The notes below the pieces were generated by a model that was given only the letters and a program-made list of their open reading frames with translations, was not told the origin of the DNA and did no database searches. From Sphaerisporangium viridialbum (GTDB lineage: Bacteria; Actinomycetota; Actinomycetes; Streptosporangiales; Streptosporangiaceae): a stretch of 64,000 nt of DNA. The number at the start of each line of letters is the position of its first letter. The stretch's first letter is position 1. Position numbers and translations under genes: made by a program. This document shows, piece by piece, positions 49,216-58,588 of this stretch. The stretch is from the NCBI RefSeq assembly GCF_049674955.1, contig NZ_CP187232.1, forward strand, positions 8,990,001 through 9,054,000, given 5' to 3'.

Positions 49216-50736
49216 GTGACCGTTGATGCGACACGCGTCGAATCGCGGACGGCAGTGTGGCAGGGGGAGACCGCAACGGCGACCGACAACTCCGGCCTGC
49301 CAGGTCGCGTCCACGAGGCGATAGCGCTCCAGAGTCAGCGTACTCCGGACCGCGTCGCCGTCGTGGCGGGCACCAGCCGCCTCACCTACGCCGATCTGGA
49401 CCGCAGAGCCGACGACGTCGCAGGCGCCCTGGCCGCAAAGGGCGTCGGACGCGGCCACCTGGTCGGAGTCTGCCTGGATCGCGATGAGTGGCTGGTGCCC
49501 GCGCTGGTCGGGGTGTGGAAGGCGGGAGCGGCCTATGTGCCGCTGGACCCCGCCTACCCGGCCGAGCGGCTGCGGTTCATGGCCGAGGACTCCGCCTTCT
49601 CCACAGTGATCACCTCGGCCGCGCTGCGCCGGACCGCCGTCCTGACCGGGGCCGAGACCATCCTCGTCGACGACGTCGCGCCGGGCGACGGGGCGCCCCA
49701 CGTGCCCGGAGATCCGAGCGACGCGGCGTACGTCATCTACACCTCCGGATCCACCGGAACGCCCAAGGGCGTGGTGGTGGAACACCGCAACACCCTGAAC
49801 CTGCTGCGCTGGGAGGCGTCGGCGTACTCCGCCGAGGAGCTCGGCGGAATGCTGGCATCCTTCTCCGTCTGTTTCGACGGGTCGATCACCCAGCTCTTCG
49901 TGCCGCTGGTCGCCGGTGGGACGGTGATCCTCGCCGACAACCTGCTGGCGCTGCCGACGCTGCCCGCCAGAGAGGAGGTGACCACCATCAACGGGGTCCC
50001 CTCCGCGCTGTCGGTGTTACTGCGCGAGCCGGCGACCGTGGTGCTGCCCGACACGGCGCCGGAGCTGAAGGTGTCCGCCGCCCGCGCGCTGGGCGCCGAG
50101 GTGGTGATCACGCCGCCGGCCCTGCGGGAGATCACCTGCCTGGCCCTGGCCGACCGGCTCGGGGCCACCGTGGTCCGGTCCGACGATTTCGACATCATCG
50201 CCGGGCACGGCAGCGCCGGGACCGAGATCGGCCAGGGTCTGCCCCGCGTCGGCACGATCCTTGTGCCGGTCTGCAACGGCGGCCTGCTGGCCGGCGTCGC
50301 GGTCGCGGCCAAGGCCGTCGATCCGTCGATCAGGGTGATCGGCGTCGAGCCCGAGCTGGCAGCCGACGGCCGGGCCAGCTTCCGCTCCGGCCGGCGCACG
50401 GCGTGGCCGGTGGAGGAGACCTACCGCACCCGTGCCGACGGTCTGCGCGCCCCGGTCCTGGGCGCCCTGGCCTGGGAGCACATCCTCCGGTACGTGGACG
50501 ACATGGTGACCGTGAGCGAGGACGGCATCGGGGCCGCCGTCGGACTTCTGCGGCGGGAGCTGGGGGAACACGCCGAGCCCAGCGGCGCGGTGGCCACCGC
50601 GGCGTATCTCGCCCACGGGCCCACGCTGCCGGCCGGGCCCGTGGTGGCCATCCTCTCCGGCGGCAACGCGGCGGTCTCTCCCGATGCCGGCGACATCAAG
50701 GAGCTCTCGCTCAGCCAGGGCTCGTCCACGTACTGA
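49216..50736 (+). CDS. chimera of truncated NRPS adenylation domain and threonine-dehydratase-like PLP domain
   Basis: A 506-residue single frame. Residues about 30-271 are the N-terminal part of an amino-acid adenylation domain: WKAGAAYVPLDPAYPAERL (A2), YVIYTSGSTGTPKGVVVEH (A3) and FSVCFDGSITQLF (A4). It stops before A5, so it lacks the A5-A10 motifs and carrier domain. From residue 272 (ATVVLPDTAPELKVSAARALG) the protein is the C-terminal two thirds of a threonine/serine dehydratase, with DIIAGHGSAGTEI, VPVCNGGLLAG and SGGNAAV. The lysine segment (SFKxRG) and SAGNHAQG are missing. GTG at 49216 has GAGG 5 nt upstream. Neither half should catalyse its usual reaction; function is unknown. Confidence 0.88.
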   Translation: MTVDATRVESRTAVWQGETATATDNSGLPGRVHEAIALQSQRTPDRVAVVAGTSRLTYADLDRRADDVAGALAAKGVGRGHLVGVCLDRDEWLVPALVGVWKAGAAYVPLDPAYPAERLRFMAEDSAFSTVITSAALRRTAVLTGAETILVDDVAPGDGAPHVPGDPSDAAYVIYTSGSTGTPKGVVVEHRNTLNLLRWEASAYSAEELGGMLASFSVCFDGSITQLFVPLVAGGTVILADNLLALPTLPAREEVTTINGVPSALSVLLREPATVVLPDTAPELKVSAARALGAEVVITPPALREITCLALADRLGATVVRSDDFDIIAGHGSAGTEIGQGLPRVGTILVPVCNGGLLAGVAVAAKAVDPSIRVIGVEPELAADGRASFRSGRRTAWPVEETYRTRADGLRAPVLGALAWEHILRYVDDMVTVSEDGIGAAVGLLRRELGEHAEPSGAVATAAYLAHGPTLPAGPVVAILSGGNAAVSPDAGDIKELSLSQGSSTY

Positions 50737-50741
50737 CCCAC

Positions 50742-50771
50742 CCGCCCGCCCGCCTCCAGGCGGGCGGGCGG
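50742..50771 (+). terminator. hairpin terminator after the chimeric gene
   Basis: CCGCCCGCCCGCCT and AGGCGGGCGGGCGG form a perfect 14-bp GC stem, 5 bp after the stop codon and 48 bp before the P450 start. Confidence 0.8.
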
Positions 50772-50818
50772 CCCATACTGCCCGTCACCTACCCACCTAG
50801 CACGATGTCTGGAGACTC

Positions 50819-52063
50819 ATGGACACCTGCCCCCACCGTTTGGACCCCACCGGCAAGGACATCCACGCCGAAGCCCGGCTCCTCCGCGCCCAGGGCCCCG
50901 CGACGCCGGTGGAACTTCCTGGTGCAGTGGTGGCGTGGGCGGTAACCGATCCCGCCCTGATCAAAAGACTGCTCAGCGACCCCCGAGTGTCCAAGGACGC
51001 CCACCAGCACTGGCCGGCCTTCATCAACGGTGAGATACCGGAGAACTGGCCACTGCGCCCCTGGGTGGAGGTCCGCAGCGCGCTCACCGCCTACGGCGAC
51101 GAGCACACCCGGCTACGCCGCCTGCTGTCCGCCGCCTTCACCCCCCGCCGGACCGCCGCGCTGAAGCCTACGATCGAGAAGATCACCGACGATCTCCTCG
51201 CGCGACTCGCCGCCTCCCCTGCCGACAGCGCCGTCGACCTGCGCGCTCAGTTCGCCTATCTGCTGCCCCTGCTGGTCATCAGTGAACTGTTCGGCGTCCC
51301 CGAACAGGCACACGACGGGTTCCGCCGCACCGTCGGCGGCCTGTTCGCCACCAACCTCACCGAGGAGCAGGCCGCGGCCAACGCCCGCGAGATCTACATG
51401 ATGCTCGCCGACCTCATCGCCGCCAAGCGTCAGGCTCCCGGCGACGACCTCACCAGCGCCCTGATCGCAGCCCCCGAAGACCGGGACGGCTCGAACCTGT
51501 CCGAACAGGAAGTCCTCGACACGCTTCTCCTGTTCATCGGCGCCGGGCACGAGACGACGGTCAACCTCCTGGACCACGCCATCGTGAACCTGCTCAGCCA
51601 CCCCGACCAGCTCGCCCTGGTCCGCACCGGCAAAGCCACCTGGGACGACGTGATAGACGAGACCCTCCGCAAGGAGGCACCGGTCGCCAACCTGATCATG
51701 CGCTTCGCCGTGGAAGACATCAACGACACAGCCAGTGGGCTGGTGTTCCACGCTGGTGATGCCATAGTGATCGGCTACGCCGCCGCCGGCCAGGACCCTG
51801 ACCTGCACGGCCAGGACGCGGACCGGTTCGACATCCAGCGTCCCACCCGGCACCGTCATCTGTCGTTCGGGCACGGCACCCACTTCTGCCTCGGAGCGCC
51901 CCTGGCCCGCCTGGAAGCGGAGATCGCCCTGCCCGCGCTGTTCGACCGCTTCCCCGGCCTCGCTCTCGCCAGTCCAGTGGACCAACTTCGTCCCCTTGAG
52001 TCCTTCATGTCCAACGGACACCGCGAGCTACCCGTCCTTCTCGGCCAGGCGGCCGCCACCTGA
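50819..52063 (+). CDS. cytochrome P450 (CYP107-like)
   Basis: A 414-residue soluble actinobacterial P450. It has the I-helix oxygen-binding GAGHETT near residue 241, ETLRKEAP (ExxR) near residue 281 and the haem loop FGHGTHFCLGAPLAR with the Cys ligand near residue 353, all intact. The N-terminal PLRPWVEVRSALTAYGDEH segment is of CYP107/CYP105 type. It hydroxylates or couples a small molecule, needing ferredoxin partners encoded elsewhere. GGAG lies 4 nt before the ATG. No tiny biarylitide-type peptide gene was found just upstream. It is likely part of the same cluster as the oxidoreductase. Confidence 0.94.
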   Translation: MDTCPHRLDPTGKDIHAEARLLRAQGPATPVELPGAVVAWAVTDPALIKRLLSDPRVSKDAHQHWPAFINGEIPENWPLRPWVEVRSALTAYGDEHTRLRRLLSAAFTPRRTAALKPTIEKITDDLLARLAASPADSAVDLRAQFAYLLPLLVISELFGVPEQAHDGFRRTVGGLFATNLTEEQAAANAREIYMMLADLIAAKRQAPGDDLTSALIAAPEDRDGSNLSEQEVLDTLLLFIGAGHETTVNLLDHAIVNLLSHPDQLALVRTGKATWDDVIDETLRKEAPVANLIMRFAVEDINDTASGLVFHAGDAIVIGYAAAGQDPDLHGQDADRFDIQRPTRHRHLSFGHGTHFCLGAPLARLEAEIALPALFDRFPGLALASPVDQLRPLESFMSNGHRELPVLLGQAAAT

Positions 52064-52138
52064 CCTCCTAGACCCGCTCGGATACCCGGCGGCGGCCTCC
52101 TCCTCCAGCCGCTGCCGGGGGCCAGGCCGACCGTGGAG

Positions 52139-52927
52139 TCACGTTGCCTCGGCCCCTGCGGTGGCGGCTCGGACACGGGATTCGACGGCCGCCTGCTGAT
52201 GGCCGGCCACGATGTGGCGGACGGCCTCGTCCGGATCGTCCGTGAGGTGAAACAGCTTCGGATCATCCTCCGAGATCATTCCTCTGACCAGCAGGGTGTT
52301 TTTGATCCAGTCGACGAGTGGCTTCCAGAACTCCGTCCCCATGAGGACGATCGGGAACACGGTGATCTTCCCCGTCTGGACGAGCGTGATGGCTTCGAAG
52401 AGCTCGTCGAGAGTCCCGAAGCCGCCGGGCATGACCACGAAGGCCTGCGAATATTTCACGAACATCGTCTTGCGGACGAAGAAGTAGCGGAACTCTATGC
52501 CGAGGTCGACGTAGTCGTTCAGCTTCTGCTCGAAGGGCAGCTCGATGCCGAGCCCCACCGAGACGCCGCCCGCCTGGCGCGCCCCCTTGTTGGCCGCCTC
52601 CATGCATCCGGGCCCACCGCCGGTGATGACGGCGTACCCCGCCCCGGCCAGGGCCTTGCCGACCTGCTCGCCCAGCGCGTAGTCGGGGCTGTCGACGGGA
52701 GTGCGCGCGGACCCGAACACGGTGACGGCGGGCGGCAGCTCGGCGAGCTGCCCGAAGCCCTCCACGAACTCGGCCTGGATGCGCAGCACCCGCCAGGGAT
52801 CCATGTGCAGCCACTCGGTTGATCCGCGCTGGTCGAGGAGTCTCTCGTCATAGGTGGTGTCGGTGAGGAACTTCCCCCGGACCAGAGACGGTCCCTGACG
52901 GCGTTCCCCGCGAGGTGCTTTGTTCAT
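52139..52927 (-). CDS. LOG-family (TIGR00730) protein, second paralogue
   Basis: A 262-residue LOG-fold protein with a polar N-terminal extension. VTVFGSARTPVDSPDY near residue 68, ITGGGPGCMEAANKGA near residue 98 and the catalytic PGGFGTLDELFEA near residue 165 are intact. It is longer than the first paralogue and belongs to the larger LOG type found next to dapE in many actinobacteria. ATG at 52927 is chosen; no strong Shine-Dalgarno is seen. Confidence 0.9.
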   Translation of the reverse strand: MNKAPRGERRQGPSLVRGKFLTDTTYDERLLDQRGSTEWLHMDPWRVLRIQAEFVEGFGQLAELPPAVTVFGSARTPVDSPDYALGEQVGKALAGAGYAVITGGGPGCMEAANKGARQAGGVSVGLGIELPFEQKLNDYVDLGIEFRYFFVRKTMFVKYSQAFVVMPGGFGTLDELFEAITLVQTGKITVFPIVLMGTEFWKPLVDWIKNTLLVRGMISEDDPKLFHLTDDPDEAVRHIVAGHQQAAVESRVRAATAGAEAT

Positions 52928-53080
52928 GCGAATCACGCTAACCGCCCACGCGAGCGCGTAAGCCGCACCGGATGGGAAGGTCTCACACGAGTCCCAAAGA
53001 ATCTTGAAAAATCTGCTCGGAGCAGCGGAACCGTTTCTTCGCGAGGCTGCGTCTAAGAGCCGAGGGTGCTGCTCGGGACT

Positions 53081-53126
53081 GAAAGTGGCTTTCCCCGCCA
53101 AATGGCCGGCGAGGAAAGCCACTTTC
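53081..53126 (+). terminator. strong hairpin with T tract between dapE and the LOG gene
   Basis: GAAAGTGGCTTTCC and GGAAAGCCACTTTC form a perfect 14-bp stem around an 18-nt loop, followed on the plus strand by TTTTGT. The T tract points to plus-strand termination, although the nearest genes on both sides are on the minus strand. Confidence 0.8.
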
Positions 53127-53185
53127 TTTTGTCCGGACACCCGTACGGCCCCGCTCGGCGAGGCCAGGGCCGGGAACCCGCGCGG

Positions 53186-54257
53186 TCAGGACGCCGGGGC
53201 GCCGAGCCAGGCGAGCATCCTGCGCTCGCATTCGGCGATCTGGGCCAGCGAGACGTACTCGCCCTGCTGGTGCGCCACATTCGGGTCGCCGGGGCCGTAG
53301 TTCACGGCCGGGACGCCGAGGTCGGAGAAGAGCGAGACGTCGGTCCAGCCGAGCTTCGCCCGGGGGGTGCCGCCGATGGCCCGGGCGAACGCGGCGGCCA
53401 CGGGGTGGGTCAGCCCTGGGCGCGCGGCGGACGCGCCGTCGGTGAACCGCACGGCGTACCCGTCGAACACCTCGCGCACGTGGGCCCGCGCCTGTTCGAG
53501 CGATCGGTCGGGGGCGAAGCGGTAGTTGACCGTCACCACGCACTCGTCGGGGATGACGTTGCCCGCGACCCCTCCGGCGATGCCGACGGCGTTCAGCCCC
53601 TCGTGGTAGGCGAGGCCGTCCACGACCGGCTCGCGCGCCTCGTAGGCGTTCAGCCGGGCGAGGATGGGCGCCACGGCGTGGATGGCGTTGACGCCGTGCC
53701 ACGACCTGGCGCTGTGGGCCCGCCTGCCCTCGGCGACGATCCGCGCCCGCAGGGTGCCCTGGCAGCCTCCCTCGATCTCGCCGCCCGTGGGCTCCATGAG
53801 CACGGCGAAGTCGCCCGCGAGCAGCTCGGGACGGGTGCGGCCGAGCCGGGCCAGCCCGTTGCGCGCGGCCTCGATCTCCTCGCAGTCGTAGAAGACGTAC
53901 GTGACGTCCCTGGCGGGACTCGGCACCCCGGCGGCCAGCTTGAGCGCCACGGCGACGCCGCTCTTCATGTCGGAGGTGCCGCAGCCGTACAGCAGGTCGC
54001 CCTCGACGCGCGAGGGGAGGTTCCCGGCGAGCGGCACGGTGTCGAGGTGGCCCGCGATGACCACCCGCTCGGAACGCCCGAGCCGCGTGCGCGCCACGAC
54101 GGCCTCACCGTCGCGGACGACGGTGAGGTGCGGCAGCGGCGCGAGGGCCGCCTCGACGGCGTCGGCCAGGGCCTTCTCGCCGCCGCTGACCGACTCGATG
54201 TCGACGAGCGCCGCCGTCAGCGCCCGCACGTCACCGGTGAGGTCGAGCGGCGCCGTC

Positions 54258-54265
<8 letters not shown>
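53186..54265 (-). CDS. dapE: succinyl-diaminopimelate desuccinylase
   Basis: A 359-residue M20-family metalloenzyme that removes succinate from N-succinyl-LL-diaminopimelate in lysine and peptidoglycan synthesis. Metal-site motifs are GHLDTVP near residue 72, GTSDMKSG near residue 95 and CEEIE near residue 128, and the dimer domain follows with SWHGVNAIHAVAP. ATG is clear. It overlaps dapD by 8 bp, so the two are one operon. Confidence 0.94.
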
Positions 54266-55094
<829 letters not shown>

Positions 55095-55150
55095 GCAAGG
55101 GGAGCTTAGTCCCGCACGGGGACCACGGCTGGGCCGGTAGGTTCTTGTGC

Positions 55151-55981
55151 GTGGCACGGCGATTCTCACGAGCGGTTCTGACGATTACGAGCATCGTCCT
55201 CGTGCTCGGCGTAGCCATATTTTTCGGGATTTATCACCTGCTCAACCGCGCGAAGCCGTTCGCTCTGGGCGAGCACTGCGAGGTGAAGACCAGCGTGGGC
55301 ACGCTCGACCTCGAGATCGAGCAGGCGCAGGTCGCGGCCACGATCGCCGCGGTCGCCACCCGCCTCAAGCTGCCCGAGCGGGCCGTGGACATCGCCTACG
55401 TGACGGCGATCCAGGAGTCCAAGCTGCTGAACCTCCCCTTCGGCGACCGCGACTCCGTGGGGGTGTTCCAGCAGCGCCCCTCGCAGGGCTGGGGCACCGT
55501 CGAGCAGCTCCAGGACCCTGTGTACGCGACGCGCAAGTTCTTCTCGGCGCTGGTCAAGGTCAAGCACTACCAGAAGCTGCCGCTGCACGAGGCCGCCCAG
55601 GCCGTGCAGCGCTCCGCCGACGGCTCGGCGTACGCCCAGCACGAGGTGGACGCCAAGATCCTCGCGGGCGCGTTCACCGGGCGCGTCCCGAAGGCCGTCC
55701 ACTGCTGGTACCCGCCCGCCGACAAGCCCGTGCCCTCCCAGCCCGCCAAGGCGCGCAAGGAGCTCAGCAGGGCCCTCGGCGACACCTCCAGCGTCGGCAA
55801 CCAGATCAGCGCGGCGACGCAGCGCAGGGGCTGGCTGATCGCCGCCTGGTCCGTCGCCCACGCCCAGAAGTACGGCCTGCACCAGGTGCGCTACGCCGGC
55901 GTCGCGTGGAAGTCCGCGTCCGGCCATGACGGCTGGCTGACCGACGCCAAGTCCTCCGAGGGCAAGGTCGAGATCGCCTAG
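55151..55981 (+). CDS. membrane-anchored lysozyme-like / transglycosylase-like protein
   Basis: A 276-residue protein with an N-terminal membrane anchor (AVLTITSIVLVLGVAIFFGIY) and an outer domain with AIQESKLLNLPFGDRDSVGVFQQRPSQGWG near residue 95 (cited in parts). That domain has a Glu and the SxGxFQ pattern of the lysozyme/SLT-like fold. It is followed by AQAVQRSADGSAYAQHE. Peptidoglycan binding or cleavage is inferred. GTG at 55151 is in frame and gives a basic N-terminus. It is divergent from dapD. Confidence 0.75.
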   Translation: MARRFSRAVLTITSIVLVLGVAIFFGIYHLLNRAKPFALGEHCEVKTSVGTLDLEIEQAQVAATIAAVATRLKLPERAVDIAYVTAIQESKLLNLPFGDRDSVGVFQQRPSQGWGTVEQLQDPVYATRKFFSALVKVKHYQKLPLHEAAQAVQRSADGSAYAQHEVDAKILAGAFTGRVPKAVHCWYPPADKPVPSQPAKARKELSRALGDTSSVGNQISAATQRRGWLIAAWSVAHAQKYGLHQVRYAGVAWKSASGHDGWLTDAKSSEGKVEIA

Positions 55982-56637
55982 AGCATGCGCTCGACGTTGA
56001 TCGAGCCGGGCGAGAGCGGCTGCGCGTAGGCGGCGGTCCATGCCTGGCCCTGCACGCGGTCGAAGCTCAGCAGCCGCCCGTCGGCGGCGCGGTAGTCGGC
56101 GAAGTCCATTAGGCCCCGCTCGGGATAGCCGGTGGTGCCCTCGGAGCGGAAGGCGGCGGTCCCCCGGTCGATCGGGTAGAACTCGACGTTCTCCATGATC
56201 AGCATGCTCTTCGCGGGCACCATGCCCTGGGTCGGGACCGGCGTCCACAGGTAGACCTCAAGGTGCGGCGGGTCGTCCGGGGTCGCCCCTTCGCGCTCCT
56301 CGACCGACAGCCACTGGTAGTGGCGCACCCCCTCTTCGAGGAGGTACTCGATCCACTGGTCGCCCTGCCACGACAGATGCAGGGCGCCGAGGACGCGCGA
56401 CCGCGCGCCCTGGCGGTCGATGGTGTCCCCGACCTTGATCGTCCTTGGATCGAGGTAGTCGGGGTCCAGGACGACCGGGCGGGCCAGCGCCGGGTGTGAC
56501 GAACTCGGCTCGGACGCCGGCTCAGGGGGTCTGGGAGCCGGCCGAGCCGTCCTCTCGGGCCGTCGCGTGCCGAGAAAAGCGCCCAGCACCACGACGAAGA
56601 TGGCTGCGCTCACTGCGAGCACGACCGCAACGGTCAT
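55978..56637 (-). CDS. DUF4178 membrane-anchored protein
   Basis: A 219-residue protein with an N-terminal membrane helix (VAVVLAVSAAIFVVVLGAFLG), a Pro-rich linker and a DUF4178-type domain from about residue 65 (KVGDTIDRQGARSRVLGALHLSWQGDQWIEYLLEE, in parts). The function is unknown. It is convergent with the lysozyme-like gene and overlaps it by 4 bp, and lies 11 bp downstream of dapC on the same strand. Confidence 0.78.
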   Translation of the reverse strand: MTVAVVLAVSAAIFVVVLGAFLGTRRPERTARPAPRPPEPASEPSSSHPALARPVVLDPDYLDPRTIKVGDTIDRQGARSRVLGALHLSWQGDQWIEYLLEEGVRHYQWLSVEEREGATPDDPPHLEVYLWTPVPTQGMVPAKSMLIMENVEFYPIDRGTAAFRSEGTTGYPERGLMDFADYRAADGRLLSFDRVQGQAWTAAYAQPLSPGSINVERML

Positions 56638-56648
56638 GCCGCGGGATC

Positions 56649-57728
56649 CTACTGGAGGCGGAGCACCGCCGCATTGACCCGTTCGTCAGTTGCCGTCATG
56701 GCGATCCGGATATGCGAGGAACCTGCCTGTCCGTAAAAGTCGCCCGGCGCGACCAAAATGCCGATTTCGGCCAGCGCCTGGACCTGCTCCCAGCAGTTAC
56801 GGTCGTCGGTCGCCCACAAATACAGCCCCGCGGTGGAGTGCTCGACGCGCCATCCGGCCTTTTCGAGCGCGGGCCGCAGCAGGGCGCGCCGCGCGGCGTA
56901 CAGCTCGCGCTGCGCGTCGGCGTGCTCGTCGTCGTCCAGGGCGGCGGCCATGGCGGCCTGGACCGGCGCGGGCATGATCATGCCCGCGTGCTTGCGCACC
57001 TCCAGCAGCCGCCGCACGAGCGCGGGATCGCCCGCGACGAACGCCGCGCGGTAGCCGGCGAGGTTGGACCTCTTGGACAGCGAGTGCACCGCGAGCAGGC
57101 CCTCATGCGAGCCGCCGCAGACGTCGGGGTGCAGGATCGAGATCGGCCGTTCCTCCCAGCCGAGCTCGATGTAGCACTCGTCGGAGGCCACGACGGCCCC
57201 CCGCTCGCGCGCCCAGGCGACGACCTTGCGCAGGTGCTCGGCGGGCAGCACGCGGCCCGTGGGGTTGGAGGGGGAGTTCACCCAGACCAGCGGCACGCGC
57301 TCGGGGCCGAGGCCCAGCAGGCCGTCGGTGGCGTACGGCGCCGCCCCGGCGATGCGGGCGCCGACGTCGTAGGTGGGGTACGCCAGGGCGGGGATCACCA
57401 CGCGGTCGCCGGCCCCCACGCCGAGCAGGGTGGGCAGCCAGGCGACGAGCTCCTTGGAGCCGATGGTCGGCAGGACGTCGGCGGGGTCGACCGTGACGCC
57501 GTGGCGGCGGGCGAGCCAGCCGGCGGCGGCGCGGCGGAGCCGCTCGGTGCCGTGGGTCAGGGGATATCCGGGGCTGTCGGCCGCGCCCGCGAGGGCCTCC
57601 CGCGCCACGGCGGGCACCGAGTCGACGGGGGTGCCGACCGAGAGGTCGACGATGCCGCCAGGATGGGCGAGCGCCCGTTCCTTGAAGGGCACCAGGCGGT
57701 CCCACGGAAAGTCAGGCAGCCCGATCAC
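56649..57728 (-). CDS. dapC: succinyldiaminopimelate transaminase
   Basis: A 359-residue class I/II PLP aminotransferase that makes N-succinyl-LL-diaminopimelate, linking DapD and DapE. NSPSNPTGRVLP near residue 150, SDECYIELGWEE near residue 182 and the PLP-lysine motif SLSKRSNLAGYR near residue 216 are intact. It is downstream of fdxA with 122 bp between them, a gene order common in actinobacteria. Confidence 0.93.
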   Translation of the reverse strand: MIGLPDFPWDRLVPFKERALAHPGGIVDLSVGTPVDSVPAVAREALAGAADSPGYPLTHGTERLRRAAAGWLARRHGVTVDPADVLPTIGSKELVAWLPTLLGVGAGDRVVIPALAYPTYDVGARIAGAAPYATDGLLGLGPERVPLVWVNSPSNPTGRVLPAEHLRKVVAWARERGAVVASDECYIELGWEERPISILHPDVCGGSHEGLLAVHSLSKRSNLAGYRAAFVAGDPALVRRLLEVRKHAGMIMPAPVQAAMAAALDDDEHADAQRELYAARRALLRPALEKAGWRVEHSTAGLYLWATDDRNCWEQVQALAEIGILVAPGDFYGQAGSSHIRIAMTATDERVNAAVLRLQ

Positions 57729-57788
57729 CGAAACAACCCCCAGAAGTCAGACGCGATCATGATGTCGGCGGCCGGGTATGTCACCGGC

Positions 57789-57816
57789 GGTACCGCGACC
57801 TGATGGTCACGGTACC
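57789..57816 (-). terminator. hairpin between fdxA and dapC
   Basis: GGTACCG and CGGTACC form a 7-bp stem with a 14-nt loop, inside a larger CCGGGTA/TACCCGG pairing. It follows the fdxA stop and precedes dapC, so it may terminate or attenuate. Confidence 0.55.
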
Positions 57817-57850
57817 CGGCGGCACCTCATGACCACGGACGGGCCGAAGG

Positions 57851-58177
57851 TCAGTGCTCCTCTGCCTGCGGCGGAAGGGCGGCCACGATCGGGTGATCCT
57901 TGGCGATCTTCCCTACCTTGGACGCTCCGCCGGGCGAGCCCAGCTCGTCGAAGAACTCCACATTCGCCTTGTAGAAGTCCTTCCACTGGTCGGGCGTGTC
58001 GTCCTCATAGAAGATCGCCTCGACCGGGCAGACGGGCTCGCATGCGCCGCAGTCCACACACTCGTCTGGGTGGATGTAGAGCATGCGGTTGCCCTCGTAG
58101 ATGCAATCGACGGGGCACTCTTCGATGCACGCCTTGTCCAGGACATCCACGCAAGGCTGCGCGATGACGTAGGTCAC
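57851..58177 (-). CDS. fdxA: 7Fe ferredoxin FdxA
   Basis: A 108-residue ferredoxin with [3Fe-4S] and [4Fe-4S] sites. The N-terminal PCVDVLDKACIEECPVDC pattern and the CVDCGACEPVCPVEA motif near residue 40 are complete. It is a general electron carrier and could serve P450s such as the one in this window, though that is inference. GTG at 58177 has AAGGAG 6 nt upstream. Confidence 0.95.
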   Translation of the reverse strand: MTYVIAQPCVDVLDKACIEECPVDCIYEGNRMLYIHPDECVDCGACEPVCPVEAIFYEDDTPDQWKDFYKANVEFFDELGSPGGASKVGKIAKDHPIVAALPPQAEEH

Positions 58178-58282
58178 CTCGGGCTCCTTCTTCTCCGCGC
58201 CTTCGCACGACTCGACCGCGGGTTGCTAGACCTAGTATTGCCGTGCTGGCCACATGTCTGAAACGGGAGGGGGGGAAAGCTG

Positions 58283-58504
58283 GTGACATCGCACTTTGGC
58301 GGAAGGCTGCTCATCTCCGTCTCCCCGTCCGATGTCGGCAGCAGGGTAACGGTGCGGCGCAGGGAGCCCGAGGGTTTCCGCGACACGGTCGGGGTTCTCG
58401 AGGCCTGGCACGAGGGGTTCCTCAAGGTCCGCAAGCGCGACGGCACGCTGGTCGACATCCCCGAGGAGAAGGTCGTCGCGGCGAAGGTCGTCCCCGAGCG
58501 CTGA
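58283..58504 (+). CDS. small SH3-like protein related to the N-terminus of Rv0428c-type acetyltransferases
   Basis: A 73-residue protein (RLLISVSPSDVGSRVTVRRREPEGFRDTVGVLEAWHEGFLKVRKRDGTLVDIPEEKVV, in parts) that reads as a small beta-barrel. It resembles the N-terminal domain of actinobacterial GNAT proteins usually found beside fdxA and dapC. The acetyltransferase part is missing, so it is either a stand-alone binding module or a truncated gene. GGGAGGGGGGGAAAG precedes the GTG. Confidence 0.6.
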   Translation: MTSHFGGRLLISVSPSDVGSRVTVRRREPEGFRDTVGVLEAWHEGFLKVRKRDGTLVDIPEEKVVAAKVVPER

Positions 58505-58588
58505 GCCGGGCCCTTTTCGCGTAGTAAGCCCTCAACCGCACCCCAATGCTGGCCCAAACGTCCGCGTGCCTCCTCGACGCGGGAGAGC

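Noticed and set aside
50740..50820. Biarylitide-type minimal peptide gene before the P450
   Set aside because: No five-codon ATG-CGN-TAY-type frame occurs in the 82-bp gap.
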